Source: Nocardioides sp. (GTDB lineage: Bacteria > Actinomycetota > Actinomycetes > Propionibacteriales > Nocardioidaceae). From it: 64,000 nt of DNA. The DNA lies in the NCBI RefSeq assembly GCF_030150155.1, contig NZ_JASLGR010000018.1:62001-126000 (forward strand). The letters run 5' to 3'. The notes under the pieces are model-generated. The model was not told the origin of the DNA. It searched no databases and worked only from the letters and a program-made list of their open reading frames with translations. Position numbers and translations under genes: made by a program. Below, piece after piece: positions 26,652 through 34,331 of the stretch (its first letter is position 1; each line of letters opens with the position of its first letter).

Positions 26652-28425
26652 CCGTCCCGGTGCACGTCACCGCGTCCTGCGGGATGTAGGTGGTGTGGAA
26701 GTTCTCGGTCTTGACCACTGCCTTCTGGCCCGGCTTGTGGAAGTAGCGCTTCACGTCGATCTGGAAGCCGTTGGCCCCGACGGTGGCCTCGCAGTTGTCA
26801 CCGGCGATGTCGCGCTTCTTGTACGGCGTCGAGGCGTACCGTGCCCCGGTGCTGGTGGTGATGTCCCAGACCTTCGTGGACCACATCGAGACGGTCAGCA
26901 CGCCCTGGCTGCCAGGCGTGGCCTTCTTGATCGCGGCCCGGATCAGCACGCCGTAGGGGGTGTTGTTCTTGAACCGGAGGTCCTTGGCGCCCCACGCCAC
27001 GGTGGCCTCGCGACCGACCGGGTAGCGCGAGATGTAGAGCGAGTGGGCGTGGTGCTCGACGTCCTGGAGGCCGGCGAAGAACGCGGCGTTGAACGTCGTC
27101 GTCGCCATCTGCGAGACACCGCCGCCGAGGTCGGACTTGAAGACGCCCTCCTGGATGGTCCAGCCGTCGGTGAAGCCGTTGGCGCGGGTGCGCTCCCCCA
27201 CCGTGCCGTTGAGGCTGAACGTCTCACCGGGCTTGATGATCGTGCCGTTGACCAGCTCGGCGGCCCGCCCGATGTTGATGTTGCGGTACTCGGCGTAGGG
27301 GAAGTACGTGGTGAAGCTGGAGATCTTCTCCTTGATCTTCCACCCCTCGGCGTCGGCGGTGGAGACCGCCGGGTCGGCGGTCTTGGAGTTGATCGTGCCG
27401 GTGCGCTGGCCCTCGGGCTTGGTGAGCAGCTGGGTGAAGACGGTCTGGGCCTGCTCGGCGTCGAAGCTCACACCGGGCTTGGCCGGGACGACGGTCGGGT
27501 GACCGTTGCGCAGCACCACGGTGGCGTCGACCGGTGCGTCGGCGCGGGCGACCGTCGAGGCCTTGAGCAGGGCGGTGAACTTGGTCGCGTCGACGGTCGG
27601 GACGAGGGAGCCGTCGGTCGCCTTGAGCGAGATGAGGCCGGCGTACTGCGCCGGGCGCAGCACGATCGGGGACTTGCCGAAGGTGAGCGTGACCGGTCCG
27701 GACATCGCGGGGTTGGCGAACTCGGTGACGGCCTTCTGGACGTCGTCGGAGTCGATCGCGGGCACGTCGTCGACGACCTTGAGGTCGAGGCTGCGGTGAC
27801 CCGACGAAGTCGTGATCGCCTCGGTGAGACCGGCCTGGAGCTCCCCGGCATCGACACCCTTGCCGACGACGGCGTCGGTGACCTTGACGCCGTCGGTGGT
27901 GAAGGCGACGGCACCGTCCTTCTTCGCCACGCCGACCCCGGAGTTGACCTTGGCCAGCGCCTTGTCGAAGGCGGCCTTGTCGACCGTGACGACCGGCGCG
28001 ATCGTGGACCCACCGGTGTAGTGGTTCCACAGGTCCTTCGGGTTCCAGCTCTGTCCGACGCCGGCCTCGGCGACGGTGCCGGCGGCGTCGAGCGTGATCC
28101 CGGCGGCCTGCGGCGTGATCTGGACGCTCTTGGAGCCGACCGTGACGGTGACCTTCTGCTCGGCGGTCGGAGCGAGGGTGGTGGTGAGCTTCTTCTGCGC
28201 CGCGGCAGGGCTGAGGTTGCCGATGTCGACGCCGCCGACCTTGGTGTTGCGCGGCAGCTTGTTGTCGGCGAAGGCGTACGCACCCGCCCAGACGCCACCG
28301 ACGACGACCAGCAGCGCGACGATCACCGCGACGAAGGCTCCGATCCCCCGCTTGCGGTCAGACTTCGCCGTGTCAGCCGTGACCACCGGACGTTCTGCCG
28401 TGTCGTCAGAGAAGAGATCACCCAC
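26635..28425 (-). CDS. VanW-family cell-wall protein
   Basis: 596 residues from a GTG. Cytoplasmic tail, one membrane segment (GAFVAVIVALLVVVGGVWAGAYAF), then two related peptidoglycan-binding-4-type domains (about 65-340) and a VanW domain (about 390-500; GETFSLNGTVGERTRANGF and SDLGGGVSQMATTTFNAAFFAGL). The family is linked to glycopeptide-resistance clusters, but most members have unknown envelope roles. Its probable -10 hexamer TAGCCT (28432-28437) contains the stop codon of mshB, and the start follows 6 nt later. Confidence 0.88.
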   Translation of the reverse strand: MGDLFSDDTAERPVVTADTAKSDRKRGIGAFVAVIVALLVVVGGVWAGAYAFADNKLPRNTKVGGVDIGNLSPAAAQKKLTTTLAPTAEQKVTVTVGSKSVQITPQAAGITLDAAGTVAEAGVGQSWNPKDLWNHYTGGSTIAPVVTVDKAAFDKALAKVNSGVGVAKKDGAVAFTTDGVKVTDAVVGKGVDAGELQAGLTEAITTSSGHRSLDLKVVDDVPAIDSDDVQKAVTEFANPAMSGPVTLTFGKSPIVLRPAQYAGLISLKATDGSLVPTVDATKFTALLKASTVARADAPVDATVVLRNGHPTVVPAKPGVSFDAEQAQTVFTQLLTKPEGQRTGTINSKTADPAVSTADAEGWKIKEKISSFTTYFPYAEYRNINIGRAAELVNGTIIKPGETFSLNGTVGERTRANGFTDGWTIQEGVFKSDLGGGVSQMATTTFNAAFFAGLQDVEHHAHSLYISRYPVGREATVAWGAKDLRFKNNTPYGVLIRAAIKKATPGSQGVLTVSMWSTKVWDITTSTGARYASTPYKKRDIAGDNCEATVGANGFQIDVKRYFHKPGQKAVVKTENFHTTYIPQDAVTCTGTVKNPA

Positions 28426-28434
28426 CCTGCGAGG

Positions 28435-29346
28435 CTACAGGCCCGCGAACAGATCCTCCTCGAACCCACTCGGCCCTGTCGGGCCCTTTGTCCCGGCAGC
28501 GAGGCGATACACCTCGTAGCCGAACGCGGAGCCGCCCTGGGCGTTGGCCATCGAGAAGAACGGTCCGTCGGCGGCGATCTGGGTCGGGTAGGCCCGCAGC
28601 GCAGCCATCTTCTGGTCGAAGTGGTCGGTGCCGTCGATCCGGGCCGCGATCGCGTCGTCGTCGACGGCGAAGAACGGCGGCGGACCGTCGAGGTCGGTGC
28701 CGCTGAACGGGGTCTCGACACCCGCGTCGCGGGCAGCCTTCATCCCGTCGCGCATCATCGACCACGACATCGCGTTCCAGTAGATCTTGGAGATCTCCCA
28801 GGGCTCGCCGAGGTCGGACCTGTACGACGCCACGGCGGCCAGCTGGGCGGCGTACATCGCCACCCGGTGGGCCTGGATGTGATCGGGGTGGCCGTACCCG
28901 CCGAACTGGTCGTAGGTCACCATCACCTGTGGCTGGACCTCGCGGATGATCGCGACCAGCTTGTCGGCGGCCTCGGTCAGGTCGACCTTGGAGAAGGCGT
29001 TGTCGGGCGTGTTCGGTGCCGCGATCGCGTGGCCGTCCTCGTGCCAGGCCATCCCGGAGTCGCTGTAGGTGCCGTAGCCACCCAGGAAGCGGTAGTCGGT
29101 GACCCCGAGGGCCGCCATCGCGTCGGCGAGCTCACCGCGGCGGTGCTCGCCGAGCGTGTTGTCGCGGTCGGCGGCCAGGTGCTCGAGCTCGGGGACGAGA
29201 ACCTCGCCCATCTCCCCGGCGTTGGAGGTCACCAGGGTGACGCCGCGGCCCTCGGCGACGTACTTGGCCATCGTGGCGCCGTTCCCGATCGACTCGTCGT
29301 CGGGGTGGGCGTGGACGAGGAGGAGGCGCTGGGCAGGTCGGGTCAC
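28435..29346 (-). CDS. mshB: Mycothiol biosynthesis deacetylase MshB
   Basis: 303 residues from GTG 29346. LmbE/PIG-L zinc site AHPDDESIGNGATMAKY and the second His motif GYGHPDHIQAHR are present. MshB removes the acetyl group from GlcNAc-inositol in mycothiol synthesis. Mycothiol is the actinobacterial thiol, consistent with the DinB-type proteins here. It overlaps the preceding small gene by 4 bp (GTGA). Confidence 0.92.
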   Translation of the reverse strand: MTRPAQRLLLVHAHPDDESIGNGATMAKYVAEGRGVTLVTSNAGEMGEVLVPELEHLAADRDNTLGEHRRGELADAMAALGVTDYRFLGGYGTYSDSGMAWHEDGHAIAAPNTPDNAFSKVDLTEAADKLVAIIREVQPQVMVTYDQFGGYGHPDHIQAHRVAMYAAQLAAVASYRSDLGEPWEISKIYWNAMSWSMMRDGMKAARDAGVETPFSGTDLDGPPPFFAVDDDAIAARIDGTDHFDQKMAALRAYPTQIAADGPFFSMANAQGGSAFGYEVYRLAAGTKGPTGPSGFEEDLFAGL

Positions 29347-29678
29347 GGGTTCGATCCTAGGTCGGGGCGCTTGATGCGCTTCGGGGCCGCCGGGAGATCC
29401 AGGGGCGGGAGCGGTGGGAGCGGGCTGCTCTCGACGCTCGGGGCGTCCTCGAACCAGCCGTCGAACTCGTCGACCATCATCTCCAGCACCAGGCCGGGGG
29501 CGTCGGTGGTCACGGTCCAGGGATGGTCCTCGTCGTCGTCCTCGCCGGAGAAGTGGTCGCGACTCAGCTCGCTCTCCCACCCCTCGGCACCCAGCCGGGC
29601 GATCACCGTGCGGGCAGCGTCCTCATCGAAGAAGACACCGCGGGGCCCGAGGCGGCTGGGCTGGGACTGAGGCTCCAT
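29343..29678 (-). CDS. Small acidic protein, RraB-like
   Basis: 111 residues. Pattern FFDEDAARTVIARLGAEGWESEL then DDEDHPWTVTTDAP and MVDEFDGWFED resembles the RNase-E-regulator RraB ferredoxin-like fold, but only by general layout. The Pro-rich tail is disordered. A TAACCT hexamer 7 nt before the ATG indicates a leaderless start. It is the first gene of a unit with mshB. Confidence 0.65.
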   Translation of the reverse strand: MEPQSQPSRLGPRGVFFDEDAARTVIARLGAEGWESELSRDHFSGEDDDEDHPWTVTTDAPGLVLEMMVDEFDGWFEDAPSVESSPLPPLPPLDLPAAPKRIKRPDLGSNP

Positions 29679-29752
29679 GTGCGGCAGGTTAGTCGGGGTG
29701 GTCGGTCTGGTCGCGTCGGGGCTGGAGCGCCCCGCGCCTCCAAGGCCACGAC

Positions 29753-30685
29753 CTAGCGTGGAGCAACCTCCGCTGCGTCCCTCAGGACCAGCCGCGCGCG
29801 AGCGTCGAAGGTCGGGTGCGCCTTGCCTGCCGGAAGCGCTGGTGCCAGAGCCTCGAACACACGACGAACAGCTTCCTCGTCGTAGTCACTGAGCCGCTCG
29901 GTCGCTTGGACCATCACCGAGCCGAACCCCACCTCGTCCACAGAGACGAACGCACCCGAAGAGCGCAACGCCTCGATCCCGCCGATCCGCTCCATCGCAC
30001 TGGCACCCACGATCGTGACCCACGAATAGCCTCGAAGGAAACCGGTCCCCAAAGCCCCACCGAACCTCGTCCGCGTGGACTCCTCGAACGGCGTCTGATA
30101 AACGCTCAAATCTTGATCGATCGATCCGAAGGCGACCGGGACCGGCACCGACGAAACGAAATCCCTCACGAAATCCACCCACCTCTGAGCCACGTCGTCT
30201 CTCTCAGCGTCGCCGACCGGTTTCTGAAACAGAGTCAGGGCGCCCCACCCCCGAGGGAGAACTCCCAGACCCGCAGCCAACCGGAACGTGACTCCTCCGC
30301 CGCTGAAGCCTTCCTCATCAAGACTGCAGAACGAGACCCCAAGATGACGCGGGTTCTCGCCTAACGCCTTGAGGAACTTCGCCCACGTCGGCTTCGTCCA
30401 GGCGTACAACGGACCGCTCCGACGGCGGTCCTCCGGTTCTACCGAAAGGGATCCCCACGGCGTGCCCGGCAGCCCAAGCGGTTCCGTGTTCCGAGCCAGA
30501 TTCCTCGTCGTCAACGCCGGCGCAGCAAGCAACCGTTCCACCGCCCCCGAGGCCAACGCCGCCACACCACCCTCAGCCCACGGCCGGACCACCTCCTCCC
30601 AGACGGCTGGGTCCGTCGGGACCTCAAGGTTGATGATCGCCGCCAGCCCAGCCGGCGCTACGTGGGGACCGAACTCCATCGACAA
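29753..30685 (-). CDS. Uncharacterised protein, possibly DUF3396/Imm52-like
   Basis: 310 residues. The block FLRGYSWVTIVGASAMERIGGIEALRSSGAF, followed by ALAPALPAGKAHP, recalls DUF3396 (type VI-immunity-like) proteins, where a similar GxxWxxxL...LGG pattern occurs. No signal peptide or membrane segment. Codon use is less GC-biased than in neighbouring genes. The immunity reading is inference, and no toxin gene is visible beside it. Confidence 0.6.
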   Translation of the reverse strand: MSMEFGPHVAPAGLAAIINLEVPTDPAVWEEVVRPWAEGGVAALASGAVERLLAAPALTTRNLARNTEPLGLPGTPWGSLSVEPEDRRRSGPLYAWTKPTWAKFLKALGENPRHLGVSFCSLDEEGFSGGGVTFRLAAGLGVLPRGWGALTLFQKPVGDAERDDVAQRWVDFVRDFVSSVPVPVAFGSIDQDLSVYQTPFEESTRTRFGGALGTGFLRGYSWVTIVGASAMERIGGIEALRSSGAFVSVDEVGFGSVMVQATERLSDYDEEAVRRVFEALAPALPAGKAHPTFDARARLVLRDAAEVAPR

Positions 30686-30741
30686 TCCTTTCGCCGAGAA
30701 CCTGCCGATACCGGGAAGAATGGACCATAGTGCCTGGAAGC

Positions 30742-31257
30742 ATGGGCGAACTCCCGCCAGGAGTCACGAAGGACTCCCAGCGGACAAACGAGTGGCAGGG
30801 CATGGGCGCTTCAGGTTGGTCTTATCGATTCCCTTACACCTCGGACGAGGCGGCGTCGCTGCACGCGTTGAAGGAGCACGTGGTGGCCACCGGTGCCTTC
30901 ATCTGGCCCTTCGAGGACGACGATGAGGAAGCGCCCACTCCCACCACCCTCGACGACGTGAGCGCCGCCCAGGGGCTTCAGGAGTATTGGGAGTCGGGAA
31001 CGCACTCGGTCCTCGACACGGAGGGCATCGACGCCGACGGCGGATCAGGAGCGATCCAGCCGCTGACCGCAGCGGAGTACCTGTCGACGTTCGCGACCGA
31101 GCATCCCACCACGGCCGACGTGGATCGGGTTCTGGCCCTTGGCCCACAGAACCCGCTCGAGGACCTCATCGGTGAACCCTGGAGCGGACGGATCGCCACG
31201 CTGCACGATGACGGGCGTCCGACCGAGATCTACGTCTGGGGCTGGTCAGGGGACTAG
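30742..31257 (+). CDS. Uncharacterised protein with SGTHSVLD motif
   Basis: 171 residues from ATG 30742; a GTG at 30730 is in frame. Features are WSYRFPYTSDEAASLHALKEHVV, the block ESGTHSVLDTEGI and a conserved-looking end LHDDGRPTEIYVWGWSGD. I associate this layout with a family of actinobacterial proteins of unknown function. Divergent from the DUF3396-like gene, in a stretch of less typical base composition. Confidence 0.65.
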   Translation: MGELPPGVTKDSQRTNEWQGMGASGWSYRFPYTSDEAASLHALKEHVVATGAFIWPFEDDDEEAPTPTTLDDVSAAQGLQEYWESGTHSVLDTEGIDADGGSGAIQPLTAAEYLSTFATEHPTTADVDRVLALGPQNPLEDLIGEPWSGRIATLHDDGRPTEIYVWGWSGD

Positions 31258-31354
31258 CCGGTGCGTGCATCCACCCCGGCTCAGCCCACACATCGACGGT
31301 TACTACTGACCCCAGTCCGCATCCCTCAACCCGCCAGCCCGACAGGGAGTCTCG

Positions 31355-31984
31355 ATGGCACGGAACACCCGATACCGGATCCTCGGCACACTTCTCGCCT
31401 TGCCGGTCGTGACGGCAGGCCTCACCAGCTGCTCGGACAACTCCAAGGCCGGGCAGGAGCATGACGCGGCGACGGCTGTCATCAGCTCTCTGCGCGCCCG
31501 CGCCACAGGAGCCGATGGTTCCGACTACGCGCAGACTCTCGCGGAGTACCTGCCCAACCAGACCGTGATCGTGGACGGGGCGACACCGCAGCCTGTGACC
31601 GACGGGGTGATTCACGGCCATGTCATCGATGCAGTCGTGGCCTTCGCAGGCACGGTGGCCAGCGACGAGAGCGGCGAGTAACTCGCTGCCGGCACGCCGG
31701 TCCCCGTGGACAGCAAGGACGCCGACTGGCGCGAGGTGACGGTGACGATCGCAGTCGATGACGCCTGGGGCCCGAAGGTCGCAGGCAAGGACACCGTCAA
31801 GGTCATGCTTCCCTTCAACGGCACCGAGGACATCGACGTCGCCCTCACGGGGATCAAGGCTCTGGGCGACGTCGTCGCCGTCCTCGGAGGGCAGGGATCA
31901 ACGTCCTCAGGCCCGGACGTGTACCGGATCCAACGCGACAGCACCGCGCTGGGCGTCGTCGAGAACGGCGTCGTCGTCGAATGA
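31355..31984 (+). pseudogene. Lipoprotein gene interrupted by an in-frame TAA
   Basis: From ATG 31355 the frame encodes a lipoprotein signal (LGTLLALPVVTAGLTSC, with Cys in a lipobox-like position) and about 108 residues, then TAA at 31679-31681. The same frame continues without another stop to 31984 with plausible protein (WREVTVTIAVDDAWGPKV, VKVMLPFNGTEDIDVAL). The full product would be about 209 residues. A single nonsense change (or base-call error) explains this. A shorter second product starting at GTG 31706 would lack a signal peptide. Confidence 0.75.
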
Positions 31985-31985
31985 C

Positions 31986-32789
31986 TCAGGCGCGGGGCGT
32001 CCGCGCCAGCTGCCGACTCTGCGCGACCAGGCGGCCGGCGGAGTCCCAGATCTCGCAGTCCTCCTCGAACATCCCGTCGGCCAGGTTCCGGGTGGCGTGG
32101 CGGACCTTGAGCCAGCCCGGGGCAGGGACCCCGCGGACATGGACGGTCAGCTCCAGGGTCGGCGACCAACCGGGCAGGCCCAGGTCGAAGGCGACCGGGG
32201 GCAGCAGGTCGGCGATGGTGACCAGGGAGAAGGCGTCGGCGGGGCGGTCGTCGCGGAAGCGGAACCAGGCCTCGATGATCCCCTCGCCGCTCGGTGCGCC
32301 CTGGGCCCAGCCGACCCGCGAGGCCGGGAAGCGCATCTCGAACTTGCGGTACATCGGGGCGATCTCCAGCATCGCCGGGCCCATCGCGTCGGTGGAGACG
32401 CACGCCTCCACCGGCGGCAGCTCGGGCTCGACGGCAGTGGTGTGGACCTCGCCGCTGATCGATGCCCGATCGGCGTACGTCGCCAGCACACTGATCCGCT
32501 TCGAACCCTCCTGCTCCAGGTCCGCGGCGACGACGGCCAGCGAGCCGCCGTCGCGCTTGATCTCGGTGACCACCTCGGCAGGTCCGGGGCGCCCCGGGCC
32601 GAGGTAGAAGGCGCTGACGGTGATCGGGTCGGGCTTGGCCGGCACCACCTGGCGGATCGCGTTGCCGATCACGCCGAGCAGGTAGCCGCCGTTGAGGCCA
32701 CCCCCGACCGTCCACTCCCCCAGGAGGTCGGCCGAGAACCGTCCCTCGCCCAGAGCCTGCACCGCGATGTCGTCGTCGTACTGCGCCAT
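31986..32789 (-). CDS. Thioesterase (double hot-dog, TesB-like)
   Basis: 267 residues from ATG 32789; an earlier ATG at 32852 is less likely because it would swallow the palindrome at 32800-32813. Pattern WTVGGGLNGGYLLGVIGNAI...PDPITVSAFYLGPGRPGPAEV is the first hot-dog domain. The second contains IIEAWFRFRDDRPADAFSLVTIADLLPPVAFDLG. This is the acyl-CoA thioesterase-like family, common in actinobacteria. It hydrolyses acyl-CoA; chain preference unknown. Divergent from a DUF202 gene. Confidence 0.85.
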   Translation of the reverse strand: MAQYDDDIAVQALGEGRFSADLLGEWTVGGGLNGGYLLGVIGNAIRQVVPAKPDPITVSAFYLGPGRPGPAEVVTEIKRDGGSLAVVAADLEQEGSKRISVLATYADRASISGEVHTTAVEPELPPVEACVSTDAMGPAMLEIAPMYRKFEMRFPASRVGWAQGAPSGEGIIEAWFRFRDDRPADAFSLVTIADLLPPVAFDLGLPGWSPTLELTVHVRGVPAPGWLKVRHATRNLADGMFEEDCEIWDSAGRLVAQSRQLARTPRA

Positions 32790-32799
32790 GCTCTTGATA

Positions 32800-32813
32800 T
32801 TACTGACCAGTAA
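32800..32813. promoter_or_regulatory. TetR-type operator candidate TTACTGACCAGTAA
   Basis: Perfect 6-bp arms (TTACTG and CAGTAA) around a 2-bp centre, 10 bp upstream of the thioesterase start in the divergent region with DUF202. Palindromes of this form are typical of TetR-type fatty-acid regulators. No regulator gene is adjacent. Confidence 0.6.
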
Positions 32814-32850
32814 CCTCCGCTGTTCATCTGGACCCGCCACACTGAAGCCC

Positions 32851-33216
32851 ATGAGCGACAGGCCCGAGCGCCGACCCAGCGCGGTCTACTCCCACGGCAA
32901 CGAGCCCGACCCCCGCTTCAGCCTCGCCAACGAGCGCACCTTCCTGGCCTGGGTCCGCACCTGCCTCGGCATCATCGCCGGTGCGGTCGCGCTGCACTCG
33001 CTGCGCGTCCCCGAGACCGTCTGGGTGCGCACGGTGCTGGTCATCGCCCTGCTGCTGTGCGCCGGGGCGATCGCCGTCGGCGCCTCGATCCGCTGGGCCC
33101 GCACCGAGAAGGCGATGCGCCTCGGGCTGCCGCTGCCGGGCTTCGGCTTCACCGGCTGGATCGCTGCCGGGATCTGCCTGGTCGCGGTCGCGCTGTCGGT
33201 CGCCTTCGTGCTGTGA
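32851..33216 (+). CDS. DUF202 (YidH-like) membrane protein
   Basis: 121 residues. The DUF202 signature DPRFSLANERTFLAWVRTCLGIIAGAVAL is clear. Three membrane segments lie at about 37-53, 59-77 and 100-120. Function unknown. Confidence 0.88.
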   Translation: MSDRPERRPSAVYSHGNEPDPRFSLANERTFLAWVRTCLGIIAGAVALHSLRVPETVWVRTVLVIALLLCAGAIAVGASIRWARTEKAMRLGLPLPGFGFTGWIAAGICLVAVALSVAFVL

Positions 33217-33235
33217 GGGGTGTCGTCTCACAAGC

Positions 33236-33247
33236 CTGAAACATTCG
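33236..33247 (+). promoter_or_regulatory. CTGAAACATTCG box at the fmdA-like promoter
   Basis: The box ends 5 bp before a TAGGGT -10 hexamer (33253-33258), which lies 8 nt before the GTG of the amidohydrolase gene. The same box with one change occurs at the uraD promoter with the same spacing, so it is probably a shared regulator site. Confidence 0.65.
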
Positions 33248-33266
33248 GCCCCTAGGGTCACCGACC

Positions 33267-34331
33267 GTGAGTGCACTGCAGCCCGGCGCCGGACCGATCA
33301 CCTCGACGACGTACCTCCCCTCCGGGGTCGAGACCAGCCTGTGGGGCCGGCTCCCGTGCGCCGCTGACTCCCCGATCCTCAGCGTCGCCTCGGGCACCCG
33401 ACTCACCATCGACACCCTCAGCCACGAGGGCCTCCTGGAGGACCAGGGCCGCGATCCCGAGGCCTTCTTCACCCGCCACGGCGCCACCGAGGTGCTGCGC
33501 GACGCCATCGAGCTGGCCGCCAGCGACTACCCGCGCACGTTCGGCGTCGACGGCCCGCACGTCGTCTCCCGGCCGATCGCGGTCGAGGGCGCCCGGGTCG
33601 GCGACCTGCTCGCCTTCACCGTCGAGGAGACCCTCCCCCGCGTGCCCTACGGCGTGATCAGCAACCGGCACGCCAAGGGCGCCCTGCCCGACGCCTACCC
33701 GCTGGACGACGCGCCGGTCTACAGCGCCTTCGCCTCCGTCTCCGACGACGGCCGCTTCGGGCTGCTCCCCCGCCACGAGGGCGAGGCGCCGAGCGTCAGG
33801 TTCGAGCTGGCCCCGTTCCTGGGCGTGATGGGCGTTGCCGTGCCCGGCAGCCAGCGGCCGCACTCGGTGCCGCCCGGCTCCCACGGCGGCAACATCGACA
33901 TCCGGCTCCTCACCGCCGGCTCGACGCTCTACCTCCCCGTCCAGGTCGACGAGGCGCTGGCCTACGTCGGCGACCCGCACTTCGCCCAGGGCGACGGCGA
34001 GGTCAGCCTGACCGCGATGGAGGCCAGCCTGCGCGCCACCCTCTCCCTGACCGTGATCGCCCGCGAGGACGCCCTGCGCGAGTTCGGCGAGCTCACTGGC
34101 CCGCTGGCCGAGACAGCCGAGTTCCTGATCCCGACCGGGATGGACGAGGACCTCGACGAGGCGATGCGGAAGGCGGTCCGGGCAGCGATCGCCCTGATCC
34201 AGGCCCGCTTCGGGATGGATCAGCGGCTCGCCTACGCCTATCTTTCGGCGGCCACGGACTTCCGTATCAGCCAGGTCGTTGACATCGTGAAGGGCGTACA
34301 CGCCACCATCAGGAAGTCGGACTTCGCATGA
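33267..34331 (+). CDS. Acetamidase/formamidase-family (FmdA) amidohydrolase
   Basis: 354 residues from GTG 33267. FmdA_AmdA family blocks: GPHVVSRPIAVEGARVGDLLAFTVEE, PGSQRPHSVPPGSHGGNIDIRLLTAGSTLYLPVQVDEALAYVGDPHFAQGDGEV. The family hydrolyses small amides (formamide, acetamide). Its stop overlaps the start of an AtzH-amidase fusion (ATGA), and it opens the purine locus, so I infer a small amide from purine breakdown, for example oxamate, as substrate. Probably leaderless. Confidence 0.88.
   Translation: MSALQPGAGPITSTTYLPSGVETSLWGRLPCAADSPILSVASGTRLTIDTLSHEGLLEDQGRDPEAFFTRHGATEVLRDAIELAASDYPRTFGVDGPHVVSRPIAVEGARVGDLLAFTVEETLPRVPYGVISNRHAKGALPDAYPLDDAPVYSAFASVSDDGRFGLLPRHEGEAPSVRFELAPFLGVMGVAVPGSQRPHSVPPGSHGGNIDIRLLTAGSTLYLPVQVDEALAYVGDPHFAQGDGEVSLTAMEASLRATLSLTVIAREDALREFGELTGPLAETAEFLIPTGMDEDLDEAMRKAVRAAIALIQARFGMDQRLAYAYLSAATDFRISQVVDIVKGVHATIRKSDFA

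Noticed and set aside
26695..29670. A 991-codon open frame on the plus strand
   Set aside because: Antisense to the VanW and mshB genes; low-complexity and without motifs.
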